Source: Thalassospira mesophila | GTDB lineage: Bacteria; Pseudomonadota; Alphaproteobacteria; Rhodospirillales; Thalassospiraceae | Reading direction: 5' to 3' | NCBI RefSeq assembly: GCF_002115755.1 | Contig: NZ_JFKA01000013.1 | Coordinates: 1 to 64,000, forward strand | DNA length: 64,000 bases | Shown: positions 37,401 through 45,986 of the stretch, one piece after another | Layout of the letters: the number at the start of each line of letters is the position of its first letter | Position numbering within the stretch: position 1 is the first letter of the stretch | Program-made: the position numbers and the translations under genes | Notes under the pieces: model-generated | The model's database searches: none | What the model saw: the letters and a program-made list of their open reading frames with translations, nothing else | Told to the model about the DNA's origin: nothing

Positions 37401-38222
37401 TTACGCGGTTTTCAAATCGTAAATATCGGCGCGACGGTTGCCCAAAGATGGCAATTCTTCGCGGGTTTTGGTCTGCATCGAAAAATCCAGATCGGCAATG
37501 GCGTAGCCAACCTTATCGGCCATGCGGGTCAAAACATTACCCCACGGATCGATAATGATGCTGCGACCATTGCACGCCCCAGCGGGCGGATACGGGCCGA
37601 ACTGCCCCGGTGCGATAACAAAGCACTGGTTTTCAATGGCACGGGCGCGCAACAGCACATCCCAGTGATCGCGCCCGGTATAAAGGGCGAAAGCGGCCGG
37701 AACGAACAGGATTTTCGCACCCTGAAGGGCCTGCAAACGGAACAATTCCGGGAAACGAACATCATAACAAATCGACAGGCCCGCTTTGTGGCCATCGACC
37801 TCGCCCATGACAATATCTTGTCCCGGCATGACGGTATCTGATTCGCGATACGTGATCCGACCCGGCAGATCGACATCATAAAGATGCAGCTTGTTATATT
37901 GCGCAACCACCTTGCCATCGCGCCCGAACAGGAAGCTGCGGTTATTGCAGCGGGCAGGATCTTCGGTTTGAATGCGGATCGAACCTAACAGAATGTTGAC
38001 ACCCAGTTCAGCCGCAAGGGCCGAAAACCGTTGGGTGGTGGGGCCGTCTTCCGGTTCGGCGGATGCAAGGGCACCTTCTTTCGGGCCCTGGTAATCGGTG
38101 TATTCGGGCAAAGCAACCAAATCGGCCTTATCAGCCGCCGCCTCGCGCACCAGCTTTTCAGCGGTGGCAAGGTTTACTTCCTTATCGTCCTGAGAGTTCA
38201 ACTGGCAGATGGCGACACGCAT
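37401..38222 (-). CDS. nitrilase-superfamily amidase (Nit1/Nit2-like)
   Basis: A 273-residue carbon-nitrogen hydrolase. The Glu-Lys-Cys triad is visible at Glu40 (VALPEYTDY), Lys111 (YNKLHLYDVD) and Cys152 (LSICYDVRFPEL). The overall pattern is closest to Nit1/Nit2 enzymes that hydrolyse omega-amides or deaminated glutathione. I chose the second in-frame start, which has AAAGGA before it. It is the promoter-proximal gene of the aldolase-TRAP operon, divergent from a GntR regulator. That setting suggests a catabolic amidase rather than a repair enzyme. Confidence 0.87.
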   Translation of the reverse strand: MRVAICQLNSQDDKEVNLATAEKLVREAAADKADLVALPEYTDYQGPKEGALASAEPEDGPTTQRFSALAAELGVNILLGSIRIQTEDPARCNNRSFLFGRDGKVVAQYNKLHLYDVDLPGRITYRESDTVMPGQDIVMGEVDGHKAGLSICYDVRFPELFRLQALQGAKILFVPAAFALYTGRDHWDVLLRARAIENQCFVIAPGQFGPYPPAGACNGRSIIIDPWGNVLTRMADKVGYAIADLDFSMQTKTREELPSLGNRRADIYDLKTA

Positions 38223-38254
38223 TTTTTGTCCTTTTCGAGAAACGTTATTCACCG

Positions 38255-38273
38255 TGTATACATGACATGTACA
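38255..38273. promoter_or_regulatory. candidate GntR operator
   Basis: TGTATACA, a perfect 8-bp palindrome, overlaps TACATG-A-CATGTA, a perfect 6-bp inverted repeat, in the spacer between the divergent amidase and GntR genes. The GT-n-AC core matches the general pattern bound by GntR-family proteins. The assignment is from position and symmetry. Confidence 0.55.
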
Positions 38274-38351
38274 AAAAAAATATTTCGTTGTCTACCCCGT
38301 CTGTGTGGTGTAATTCTGCTTTGGGACAAAAACGAACCCGAACGAGGAAAC

Positions 38352-39029
38352 ATGACGCAAGCAGCCCGCAAGACAAAAAGCACGGAAGACGGCCCCAAAA
38401 GACCGGCCAAGGAACTTGTCTATGACTATGTTCGGGGGAAAATTTTAAATGGCGAATGGCGCGGCGGTGATTTCATCGAAGAAAAAATCGTATCGGACGC
38501 GGTTGGCGTGTCGCGTACACCGGTGCGCGAAGCCCTGCACCGTTTGCAAAGCGACCATTATATCAGCCTGACGCCCCGGCGTGGCGCGGTGGTGCGGCAA
38601 ATTACGGCACAGGAACTGATTGAAGTTTATGAAAGCCGCCGTTTGATTGAAACGCACGCCATGCAGCGGATTTGCCAGGAACGCTTGCCGATCCCCACCG
38701 TTTTGCGCGATTTATACGAAAAAATGTGCGTTACCAGCAAAAGCCAGGATTTTGTCCAGCGCGCTGAATATGATCAGGCATTTCACCGCAGCATCGTTGC
38801 CACCATCAATAATGCGGTTTTAGTTGAACTTTACGGGTCCTTGCAGGTGCGCCAGCAACGCGTTGCCATTGCCGCCATGCGGGTACAGCCCGCGCGCGCC
38901 GAAACAATTGATCAGGAACATCACGACCTGATTGTTGCACTGGAAAATTTTGATGAAGATTCCGCCATTGGCATTATTTCGCGCCATTTGCGCCCGGTGC
39001 TCGATGTGGTTTCGCGCTTGCCGGTGTAA
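38352..39029 (+). CDS. GntR-family (FadR/FCD) transcriptional regulator
   Basis: A 225-residue FadR-type regulator. The winged helix region reads EKIVSDAVGVSRTPVREALHRL then ISLTPRRGAVVR. The FCD effector domain includes YESRRLIETHAMQ, AEYDQAFHRSIV and IISRHLRPVL. I chose ATG 38352, preceded by GAGGAAA, which discards a long overlapping frame. It is divergent from the amidase-aldolase-TRAP operon and is its obvious local regulator. Confidence 0.9.
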   Translation: MTQAARKTKSTEDGPKRPAKELVYDYVRGKILNGEWRGGDFIEEKIVSDAVGVSRTPVREALHRLQSDHYISLTPRRGAVVRQITAQELIEVYESRRLIETHAMQRICQERLPIPTVLRDLYEKMCVTSKSQDFVQRAEYDQAFHRSIVATINNAVLVELYGSLQVRQQRVAIAAMRVQPARAETIDQEHHDLIVALENFDEDSAIGIISRHLRPVLDVVSRLPV

Positions 39030-39089
39030 TGGGGCAAACCTGACGACCATCATCAATGGTCGCCCGGATGCTGGCGGGTTTGGAAATGT

Positions 39090-39857
39090 TTACAGCGAAA
39101 TACTGATCCCGCCATCGACAAACAAAGTGTGACCATTAACAAAGCTGGCAGCGTCCGAACCTAAAAACACAGCCGCCCCTACCAGTTCATCAACATTGCC
39201 CCAACGCCCGACCGGGGTCCGTTTTGCCAGCCATTCGGAAAATTCAGCATCATTGATCAGGGCTTCGTTCAGCGGAGTTTTAAAATAGCCCGGCGCAATA
39301 GCGTTGACGCGCAAGCCATATTTGGCCCAATCGGTTGCCATGCCACTGGTAAGGTTGCGCACAGCCCCTTTGGTCGCAGTATAGGGTGCAATACCGGGGC
39401 GGGCCAATGCACTTTGCACCGAGGCCATATTGATAATCCGCCCAGCCCCCCGCGGGATCATTTTTTTGGCAACCGCCTGACCAACATAAAACAGGCTGGA
39501 AATGTTGGTTTGCATCAGCTTTTCCCACTGATCAAGCGGGAAGTCCTCCAGCGGCGTGCGAAACTGCATCCCGGCATTATTGATCAGAATATCAATTTGG
39601 CCGTGATCCTGCTCGATTTCGTCTATCGCATTAGAAACAGCAGATGCATCGGTGACATCAAAAATTGAAACTGCAATATCAGCACCCTCTGCCCGCAATT
39701 CGTCGGCAGCGGCGTGGGTTCTTTCCGCGTTGCGACCATTAATCACAACTTTGGCCCCATGCTGTGCCAATCCGCGCGCCAGCGCATAACCAATCCCCTG
39801 CCCCGATCCTGTGATAAGGGCGCGGCGTCCGGTAAGGTCAAACAGGGGAAAAGACAT
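39090..39857 (-). CDS. idnO: short-chain dehydrogenase, gluconate 5-dehydrogenase-like
   Basis: A 255-residue SDR. The cofactor motif is ALITGSGQGIGYALA, followed by NNAGMQ and the active site around YTATKGAVRNLT. The segments APGYFKTPLNEALI, VGRWGNVDELVGAAVFL and ASFVNGHTLFVDGG match E. coli IdnO closely. IdnO reduces 5-keto-D-gluconate to D-gluconate. AAGGAG precedes the chosen start. It lies alone, convergent with the GntR gene and 22 kb from the idnD-like gene. It could serve the aldolase operon or work with the distant dehydrogenase. Confidence 0.78.
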   Translation of the reverse strand: MSFPLFDLTGRRALITGSGQGIGYALARGLAQHGAKVVINGRNAERTHAAADELRAEGADIAVSIFDVTDASAVSNAIDEIEQDHGQIDILINNAGMQFRTPLEDFPLDQWEKLMQTNISSLFYVGQAVAKKMIPRGAGRIINMASVQSALARPGIAPYTATKGAVRNLTSGMATDWAKYGLRVNAIAPGYFKTPLNEALINDAEFSEWLAKRTPVGRWGNVDELVGAAVFLGSDAASFVNGHTLFVDGGISISL

Positions 39858-40119
39858 GGTGGCTCCTTGGGAATAATTCGCGGTCACGATATGTGGTAAT
39901 CATCACACCATTGATGGCGCACAACTTCAAGATGCGAATAGCCGATGAAGGTTAAAACATCCCCACCCCCAGAATGCTCTATACCATCGCGTCACAAACA
40001 CTTGTTCATGTTTGCGGTTTTTGGCGAGCCAAATCTGCCTGTTTTTCCAACAAAGCGGGCATTATTTAAGGTATAATGAATATAGCTTAATCGCCCAACA
40101 ATCCCGGGAAGGACGAAAC

Positions 40120-40308
40120 ATGCGAATTTTTGCTATCGCCATTTTAGGGCTGTTCGTTTTGGCGGGTAATATTCCTGCATATGCACATCAGGTTAGCGTA
40201 ACCGTTGAACCGCAAAAGGTCGAACATGGTGGCGGGTGCCGAAAAAGCTCGCCCCCCGGTCAATGTTGCCATATGGACAACAGCACTGGCAGCGTTCATT
40301 GCCACTAA
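40120..40308 (+). CDS. small secreted Cys/His-rich protein
   Basis: A 62-residue protein. A clear signal peptide (MRIFAIAILGLFVLAGNIPAYA) leaves about 40 residues. The end is packed with metal- or disulfide-type residues: GGGCRKSSPPGQCCHMDNST and then a C-terminal HCH. A good ribosome site (GGGAAGGAC) and a terminator after the stop support a real gene. I do not recognise a named family with confidence. Binding a metal in the periplasm would fit the residues, but that is a guess. Confidence 0.7.
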   Translation: MRIFAIAILGLFVLAGNIPAYAHQVSVTVEPQKVEHGGGCRKSSPPGQCCHMDNSTGSVHCH

Positions 40309-40313
40309 AATAA

Positions 40314-40340
40314 TCAGGCCCTGGCTATGCCAAGGCCTGA
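40314..40340. terminator. shared bidirectional terminator
   Basis: TCAGGCC and GGCCTGA pair, extended inward by TGG/CCA with one mismatch, between the stop of the small secreted protein and the convergent kinase gene. Flanking T and A residues are few, so activity on either strand is likely but not strong. Confidence 0.55.
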
Positions 40341-40363
40341 ATTAAACATCCATAGCGTGTGAC

Positions 40364-41290
40364 TTAAAGTGCCGCGCAGAACTTTTCAAATTCTTCGACC
40401 GAGGCATAGGATTTTTGGGTGCCCGGTCGGGTAATGCTATCGGCAGCATAGCGCACGGCCATGTTAAGGGCGGCCTTAACATCGTGGCTTTCAACATAAT
40501 AGCGCGCAAAACTACCGATAAAGGCATCGCCTGCGCCTGTGGTATCAACCGGTTTGACCGAAACCGGATCAACATGCACCGCGTCATTATCGCCATCGAT
40601 TAACAGTGCGCCATCGCCCCCCAGCGTCACGATCACGGTTTTAACACCACGTGCAATCAGGCTGCGTGCGGCCGCTTCGGCATCGGCCAGCGAATTAACT
40701 TCCATGCCCGAAATGGTGGCAAGTTCGGTCTGGTTTGGCACCAGAAACGTTGCCTTTTCGATTTTGCTGCTATCAAGATCGACAGGGGCCGGGGCCGGGT
40801 TTACCAGCGTTTTAATGCCGTGTTTCGCGCCAAAGGCAACGGTGTGATAAACCGTTTCCAGCGGCACTTCGAGCTGCATCAAAATAAGGTCGCATTCCTT
40901 TAGCGCATCGGCGGCACGGTCGACATCAGCCGGAGACAATTCCGCATTGGCCCCCTTGACGATCAGAATGCAATTTTCACCTGACGCATCAACAAAAATG
41001 GGCGCAACACCACTTGATGTGCCCGGAACACGGTCGACAAACCGGGTATCGATGCCGGAGTTTTCAAAATTACGGATGGTGTTGTCGGCGAAAATATCGT
41101 CGCCAACTTTGGTCACCATCATCACATCAGCGCCAAGGCGTGCCGCGGCAATCGCCTGATTGGCACCCTTGCCGCCACAGCCCATTTCAAAACGCGGGGC
41201 TTCGATGGTTTCGCCGGGCAACGGCATCCGATCGGTATAAGTGATCAGATCGACCATGTTGCTGCCGACAATGGCAATTTTACCAGCCAT
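40364..41290 (-). CDS. deoK: deoxyribokinase (ribokinase family)
   Basis: A 308-residue PfkB kinase. The sugar site GCGGKGANQAIAAARLGA and the catalytic DTTGAGDAF are intact. At the start, ribokinase has the motif GSIN with Asn14 touching the ribose 2-hydroxyl. Here the aligned residue is Met12 in GSNMVDLITYT. Salmonella deoxyribokinase, as I recall it, has the same SNMVDLITYT start and the KVGDDIFADNTIRN segment, which is also present here. With deoC upstream and deoR nearby, phosphorylation of 2-deoxy-D-ribose is the best call. Confidence 0.85.
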   Translation of the reverse strand: MAGKIAIVGSNMVDLITYTDRMPLPGETIEAPRFEMGCGGKGANQAIAAARLGADVMMVTKVGDDIFADNTIRNFENSGIDTRFVDRVPGTSSGVAPIFVDASGENCILIVKGANAELSPADVDRAADALKECDLILMQLEVPLETVYHTVAFGAKHGIKTLVNPAPAPVDLDSSKIEKATFLVPNQTELATISGMEVNSLADAEAAARSLIARGVKTVIVTLGGDGALLIDGDNDAVHVDPVSVKPVDTTGAGDAFIGSFARYYVESHDVKAALNMAVRYAADSITRPGTQKSYASVEEFEKFCAAL

Positions 41291-41305
41291 ATTAGTTCTC
41301 CTGAT

Positions 41306-42391
41306 TTACAGCGAGCGGATCGCTTGTTCGGCCACATCGCTGTCGGCACGGGTTACATAGCCAAGACGCACGGAATAATGCCGGCTTTCGCCACTTTGCA
41401 GCGAAATCACATTGCCCTTGCCCTGTTCGGCGCTAAAGCCCTCGGGCTCGCAGGTTGACGGCAAGGCAAATGCGCACACCTTCTGATCGGGGTTGGCCAT
41501 AACCCAGCGCACGGTTTTGGGAAAATCGTTGGTGTTATAGGTGATATGGAAGGCATCGCCTTCGACCCTGCGCATCATATAGGATGTGTTGCCATTGGCG
41601 TCGGCCTTGCCATTGCGAATGTAAAACACCTGTTCGGGGTCGTAGCGGTGCGGTTCGCTCATGGTTTCCATTGCCGCCGGGTTTGCCGCCAGAGTTTGCA
41701 AAAAGGCATCATAATCGGGGTTCCGCGGCACGTGCGCCGGAACCTCGGTACGGACAATGGTTTCATCGGGCGTGAATTTTGCCGGTTGAATGATCCGGCC
41801 CCCTTCGCAAAACGCGAAATTGACGTGGCACATATACATCAGGTCCATGGCCGCACCCGACAGGTTTTCAACATTCATCTGAATATCGAAAAGCGTTGAA
41901 TCGGGCCGCAAAACCACACGGGGACGGGCCATGTAATGGGCACCAAAACCCATGACATATTCGCGCGTACCGGTGACGGCCATATAGGCCCCTTCATCAT
42001 CGGACCCAAATTCGATAGAAGCACTATCCATTGGCGCGCACGGCATTTCGCCGTGTAATGGATGGGTGTCGGTTGGCCCGGGGCAGCCATTGGTCAGAAG
42101 GCCGGAATGAAAAGCAAAACAGCCATAGGTGCCGACAATCACATCCGCCGGGCGCGGCATACGGAACATGTTTTGCATGGTCAGATCGACACCGTCAAAC
42201 ACGGCATCCCAGATCATTTGCCCCATATAGGGCAAAATCACCAGATGCCCGCGCCCGTTTTTCAAGCGGATCGCTTCGATGCCGCTTTCATAACGAAACA
42301 GGCTGGCCGACATGTTGCCATGGGCCGCAATGACCTGTTCGGCATCGCCGAAATAGCTTTTGCGCAGATTGATTTGGGTCGAAACACTCAT
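41306..42391 (-). CDS. DUF4432 aldose-1-epimerase-like protein
   Basis: A 361-residue galactose-mutarotase-fold protein of the DUF4432 family. Landmarks are GHLVILPYMGQMIWDAVFDG, FHSGLLTNGCPGP, HGEMPCAP and MCHVNFAFCEGGRIIQP, which hold the His/Glu residues of the sugar site. Related proteins stand beside deoxyribose kinases in enterobacteria and act on the anomeric form of the sugar. It lies between the kinase and permease genes, 15 bases from each, so it is within the same transcript. Confidence 0.8.
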   Translation of the reverse strand: MSVSTQINLRKSYFGDAEQVIAAHGNMSASLFRYESGIEAIRLKNGRGHLVILPYMGQMIWDAVFDGVDLTMQNMFRMPRPADVIVGTYGCFAFHSGLLTNGCPGPTDTHPLHGEMPCAPMDSASIEFGSDDEGAYMAVTGTREYVMGFGAHYMARPRVVLRPDSTLFDIQMNVENLSGAAMDLMYMCHVNFAFCEGGRIIQPAKFTPDETIVRTEVPAHVPRNPDYDAFLQTLAANPAAMETMSEPHRYDPEQVFYIRNGKADANGNTSYMMRRVEGDAFHITYNTNDFPKTVRWVMANPDQKVCAFALPSTCEPEGFSAEQGKGNVISLQSGESRHYSVRLGYVTRADSDVAEQAIRSL

Positions 42392-42405
42392 CTTTTCTGC
42401 ATCCC

Positions 42406-43398
42406 TTAACGTGTACGATTTTTATAGGCGTTAATCGCGATGACCAGCAACAAAAACACACCCCAGATGAAATCGATCAGATGGTTGGAAAAGCGTAAAA
42501 TCTGAAAGCCGCTAGACAGCAGCATCAACGCCGTAACCGCAATCGACACACCCAGAACCGTGCCCCGGCCACCGGCCGGATTGGTGCCGCCCAGAACCGC
42601 AATCAGCACCGCCTGAAGCAAATAGGACGTCCCATAATCGGACTTCGCAGCATTGGTGCGGCCCGACAGGATGATCCCGGCGATGGATGCCATGACACCG
42701 GTGAGCATATAGCTCATCAATACCATTTTTTCGCGTTTCAAACCGGCAAACAAGGCAGCCTTGGGGTTGGTGCCAATCAACATCAGATTGATGCCAAAAG
42801 TCGTGCGGCGCAGGATAAACGCGATCAGGCAGGCCAGCACGATAAACAGCACAAATGGTGTTGCCAGACCCAGAATTTTTCCATTGCCAATAAAGGCCCA
42901 GGCATTGGGAAAGCCAACAATGGCGGGGCCACCGGTCATAACAATGGCAAGGCCGGTGAATATTTGCCCGGTGCCAAGGGTAGCCAGAATTGGCGTAATT
43001 TTAAGCCGGGTAATTAACAACCCGTTTAATGCCCCGGCGACAAGGCCCGTGCCCAGCGCAATGACCGCGCCCAACAGCACAATACCAAAACCGGTATCAG
43101 CAACACCGGCATCGGTGGCGAATTTTTTAAACATCACCCCGGCAAAAATGCCCGACAGATTGGCAATGCCAATGACGGACAAATCAATACCGCCGGTCAA
43201 CATTGCAATCATCATCGCAATCGATAACAGGCCCAGTTCGGGAAAAATATAGGTGATGGATTCAAAGTTGTAATACCGCAGGAACTTGTCGGGGCTAAGT
43301 GCTGTCATAACCACAAAGATCAGGATCGTCATCGCGATCAGCTGAACGATGTTATTGTCCCGGTTGAGCAGGCTGCGAAAATCCATTTGACGTTTCAT
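42406..43398 (-). CDS. ABC sugar transporter permease
   Basis: About 330 residues with nine or so membrane helices. Ribose-type permease marks are LTGGIDLSVIGIANLSG, LIGTNPKAALFAGLKREK and VLGGTNPAGGRGTVLG. I chose the ATG after GAGGAGG rather than a longer frame. It works with the neighbouring permease and the double ATPase to import the sugar, probably 2-deoxyribose. Confidence 0.9.
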   Translation of the reverse strand: MKRQMDFRSLLNRDNNIVQLIAMTILIFVVMTALSPDKFLRYYNFESITYIFPELGLLSIAMMIAMLTGGIDLSVIGIANLSGIFAGVMFKKFATDAGVADTGFGIVLLGAVIALGTGLVAGALNGLLITRLKITPILATLGTGQIFTGLAIVMTGGPAIVGFPNAWAFIGNGKILGLATPFVLFIVLACLIAFILRRTTFGINLMLIGTNPKAALFAGLKREKMVLMSYMLTGVMASIAGIILSGRTNAAKSDYGTSYLLQAVLIAVLGGTNPAGGRGTVLGVSIAVTALMLLSSGFQILRFSNHLIDFIWGVFLLLVIAINAYKNRTR

Positions 43399-43408
43399 AT
43401 CGGCCTCC

Positions 43409-44386
43409 TCACGCGTTCGCACGGCGGTCACGCCATGCCGTGATGGCTGTGGCAATGACAATGATGACACCGACAACAACGCGCTGCCAGGTGGTATCGA
43501 TTTTCATAATGATCAGGCTGTTTTTAACCATCACCAGCATAAACACGCCCAGCATCGTGCCCAGAACCGAACCGCGCCCGCCAAAAATGGAGGCCCCGCC
43601 CAGAACAACAGCCGCAATCACGTCGAGCTCCAGCCCGACAAAATCGCGCGGATTGGCAAGCCAGATCATGCCGCTATGAAGCAAACCGGCAAAACCAGCT
43701 AAGGCCCCGGCAACGCAATAAATGAAAAACGTGATTTTACGAATGTTAAAGCCAACCCGGCTTGCAGCCTCCGGGTCGCCGCCCAGGGCATAAACCCCAC
43801 GGCCAATCATGGTATGGCGCAGCACCAGATGCAGGGCAATGGCCAAACCGACATAAACCAAAATCATCGCCGTCAGGCCATAGGTGCTGCCATCGGCTTT
43901 GACCATGTTAACGATATCGGATTTGCCAAATTCAATCAGCGCATCGGGCATTTTGTTAATGTTGATCATGCTGGTGCCAACCACACCTAACAAAAACCCG
44001 CGCACCATGCTGCCCGTGCCCAAGGTCACGATCAGCGGTATCATGCGAAATTTATAAACAAAAAACGCATTCAGGCAGCCAAACAGCGCCCCCATTGTGG
44101 CCGCCGCAACAAATGGCAGAAGCACCCCGTCATAGTTGAAATAGATCATACCCTTGACGGTCAGATACATTGCCGCAACGGCAAAGGCGGGGAAGGAAAC
44201 ATCGATCCCGCCCGATATCATCACCAGCAAAACGCCCAGCGCCATAATGCCAATAATGACATTGCTGCGCAGAAGGCTGAACATATTGTCCAGGCTCCAG
44301 AAGGCGGGGTTGACCAGCCCGATAATGACCATGGCAAGCACAAGAATGCCCGCGATGACCACCTCTGATTTTTGAAACCAGGTCAT
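43409..44386 (-). CDS. ABC sugar transporter permease
   Basis: A 325-residue permease paralogous to the next gene, with MISGGIDVSFPAFAVAAMYL, ALGGDPEAASRVGFNI and VLGGASIFGGRGSVLG. GAGGA precedes the chosen start. It begins 11 bases after the ATPase stop. Confidence 0.9.
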   Translation of the reverse strand: MTWFQKSEVVIAGILVLAMVIIGLVNPAFWSLDNMFSLLRSNVIIGIMALGVLLVMISGGIDVSFPAFAVAAMYLTVKGMIYFNYDGVLLPFVAAATMGALFGCLNAFFVYKFRMIPLIVTLGTGSMVRGFLLGVVGTSMININKMPDALIEFGKSDIVNMVKADGSTYGLTAMILVYVGLAIALHLVLRHTMIGRGVYALGGDPEAASRVGFNIRKITFFIYCVAGALAGFAGLLHSGMIWLANPRDFVGLELDVIAAVVLGGASIFGGRGSVLGTMLGVFMLVMVKNSLIIMKIDTTWQRVVVGVIIVIATAITAWRDRRANA

Positions 44387-44397
44387 CGAGTTTTTCC

Positions 44398-45900
44398 TCA
44401 CGTTAAGTTCTTGAGCTTGTCACTGATCTGGTCTTCGGAGGTTTCGGCAGACGCCATTTCCTCGACGAAGGCCCCACGGTGCATCAGGACAATACGGTTA
44501 CAATTATGGACCAGTTCCGGCACGTCATCAGATATCATCAACACGGCCAGCCCTTCTTTTTGGGCCAACTCGCGAATGATGCGATGGATTTCGGCCTTGG
44601 AACCCACATCAACGCCCACGGTCGGGCCGTTGAGGATCAGGAATTTTGCATTGGTCAAAAGCCAGCGGGCAATCACCACGCGCTGCTGGTTGCCGCCCGA
44701 CAATTCCTTGACCAGTTTTTTGCCGGTCGGGGTTGCGATCTGCATATCGCGGATCATGGTATCAACCCAGTCTTCCGCTTTCTTTTGGTCAATCAGCAAG
44801 CCCGGCGCCAGCTTTTCATAGCTGGTTGATAATATATTGCGATCAATCCCCTGGGTCAGGAACAAGCCTTCGCTAAGCCGGTCTTCGGGCACATAGGCAA
44901 TACCGGCATGGATCGCATCTTGCGGCGTTGCCAGTTTGGTTTCCTGCCCGCTAATGGCGATTGATCCGCTATAACCCGGCATCATACCAAACAGCGCCAG
45001 TGCCAGTTCGGTACGGCCAGAGCCCAAAAGCCCGGAAACGCCAACGATTTCACCCGGGCGAACCGACAGATTGATATTGTCAAGATCGCTACCAAACGAC
45101 AGGTTTTGTGTTTCAACCCGTGCAGGCTGCGACCCGTATTGCGCCTGATCCCAGACATAGGGTTCGGAAATAATGTCCAGTCCGGTCATATGGCGCGTGA
45201 TCAGGGCTTCGTCAAAGTCGCGGGTTGGGCCGTCGGCCACTTTCTCGCCATTGCGAATAACCGTAATATGATCGCTGATTTCCAGCATTTCGCGCATTTT
45301 ATGGCTGACAAACAAAATGGCAATGCCGCGCGACTGGATATCCCTGACAATCCGGAAAAGGGTTTCGATTTCCTTGCCAGTCAGGGCGGTTGTCGGCTCG
45401 TCCATAATGATCAGACGGGCATCGGACATCAGCGCACGGGCAATGGCCACCAGCTGCTTGCCAGCGGTTGAAAGTTTTTCAACATCTGTATCAAGGTCAA
45501 GCTCGACGCCAAGGCGGCTAACCGCTTCTTTGGCGATTTCGCGCATGCGACGCCAGTTCAGAATATGGCGTTGTTCGCGCAACTGCACGTTCATGGCCAG
45601 ATTTTCAGCCACGGTCAAATTACCGAACAGCGAAAAATCCTGATAAATAACCTGCACGCCATGCTCGATTGAGGCCATCGGCGACAGATGTTCAACCTTG
45701 TTGCCATCAATCGAAATTTCGCCGCCATCGGGTTGATATACACCCGACATGACCTTGATCAAGGTCGACTTTCCCGACCCGTTTTCACCGGCCAGACAAT
45801 GAATTTCGCCTTTGCGGATCGTCAGCGAAAGATCGTTAAGCGCGACAACACCAGCAAATTCCTTGCGGACATTTCGCAATTCAATAAAATTTTCAGACAT
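44398..45900 (-). CDS. ABC sugar transporter ATP-binding protein, two ABC domains
   Basis: A 500-residue fused ATPase. Domain one has Walker A GENGSGKST and Walker B LIIMDEPTTALT. Its signature is weak (LSTAGKQLVAIAR). Domain two has LLGSGRTEL, signature LSGGNQQRV, and an altered Walker B LILNGPTVGVD in which the usual Asp-Glu pair is Asn-Gly. That suggests only the first site hydrolyses ATP at full rate. It energises sugar import. The chosen start MSENFIELRNVRKEF matches the family; the ribosome site before it is poor, following a hairpin. Confidence 0.9.
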   Translation of the reverse strand: MSENFIELRNVRKEFAGVVALNDLSLTIRKGEIHCLAGENGSGKSTLIKVMSGVYQPDGGEISIDGNKVEHLSPMASIEHGVQVIYQDFSLFGNLTVAENLAMNVQLREQRHILNWRRMREIAKEAVSRLGVELDLDTDVEKLSTAGKQLVAIARALMSDARLIIMDEPTTALTGKEIETLFRIVRDIQSRGIAILFVSHKMREMLEISDHITVIRNGEKVADGPTRDFDEALITRHMTGLDIISEPYVWDQAQYGSQPARVETQNLSFGSDLDNINLSVRPGEIVGVSGLLGSGRTELALALFGMMPGYSGSIAISGQETKLATPQDAIHAGIAYVPEDRLSEGLFLTQGIDRNILSTSYEKLAPGLLIDQKKAEDWVDTMIRDMQIATPTGKKLVKELSGGNQQRVVIARWLLTNAKFLILNGPTVGVDVGSKAEIHRIIRELAQKEGLAVLMISDDVPELVHNCNRIVLMHRGAFVEEMASAETSEDQISDKLKNLT

Positions 45901-45934
45901 GACAAGCCCGTCAACGTGAAACAAAGGGCCCAAT

Positions 45935-45974
45935 TTCAAAAATAAAATGAAGGCGCCCAACCGGACGCCTTCAT
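45935..45974 (-). terminator. terminator/attenuator between binding-protein and ATPase genes
   Basis: On the minus strand a perfect 9-bp stem (ATGAAGGCG with CGCCTTCAT) and a 10-nt loop are followed by TTTATTTTTG. It stands 13 bases past the binding-protein stop within the operon, the same position as the rhaS hairpin. Confidence 0.8.
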
Positions 45975-45986
45975 CATCTGATGAAA

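Noticed and set aside
38031..38351. N-terminal extension of the GntR gene
   Set aside because: It would overlap the divergent amidase gene and its promoter. The start at 38352 has a ribosome site and fits the family length.
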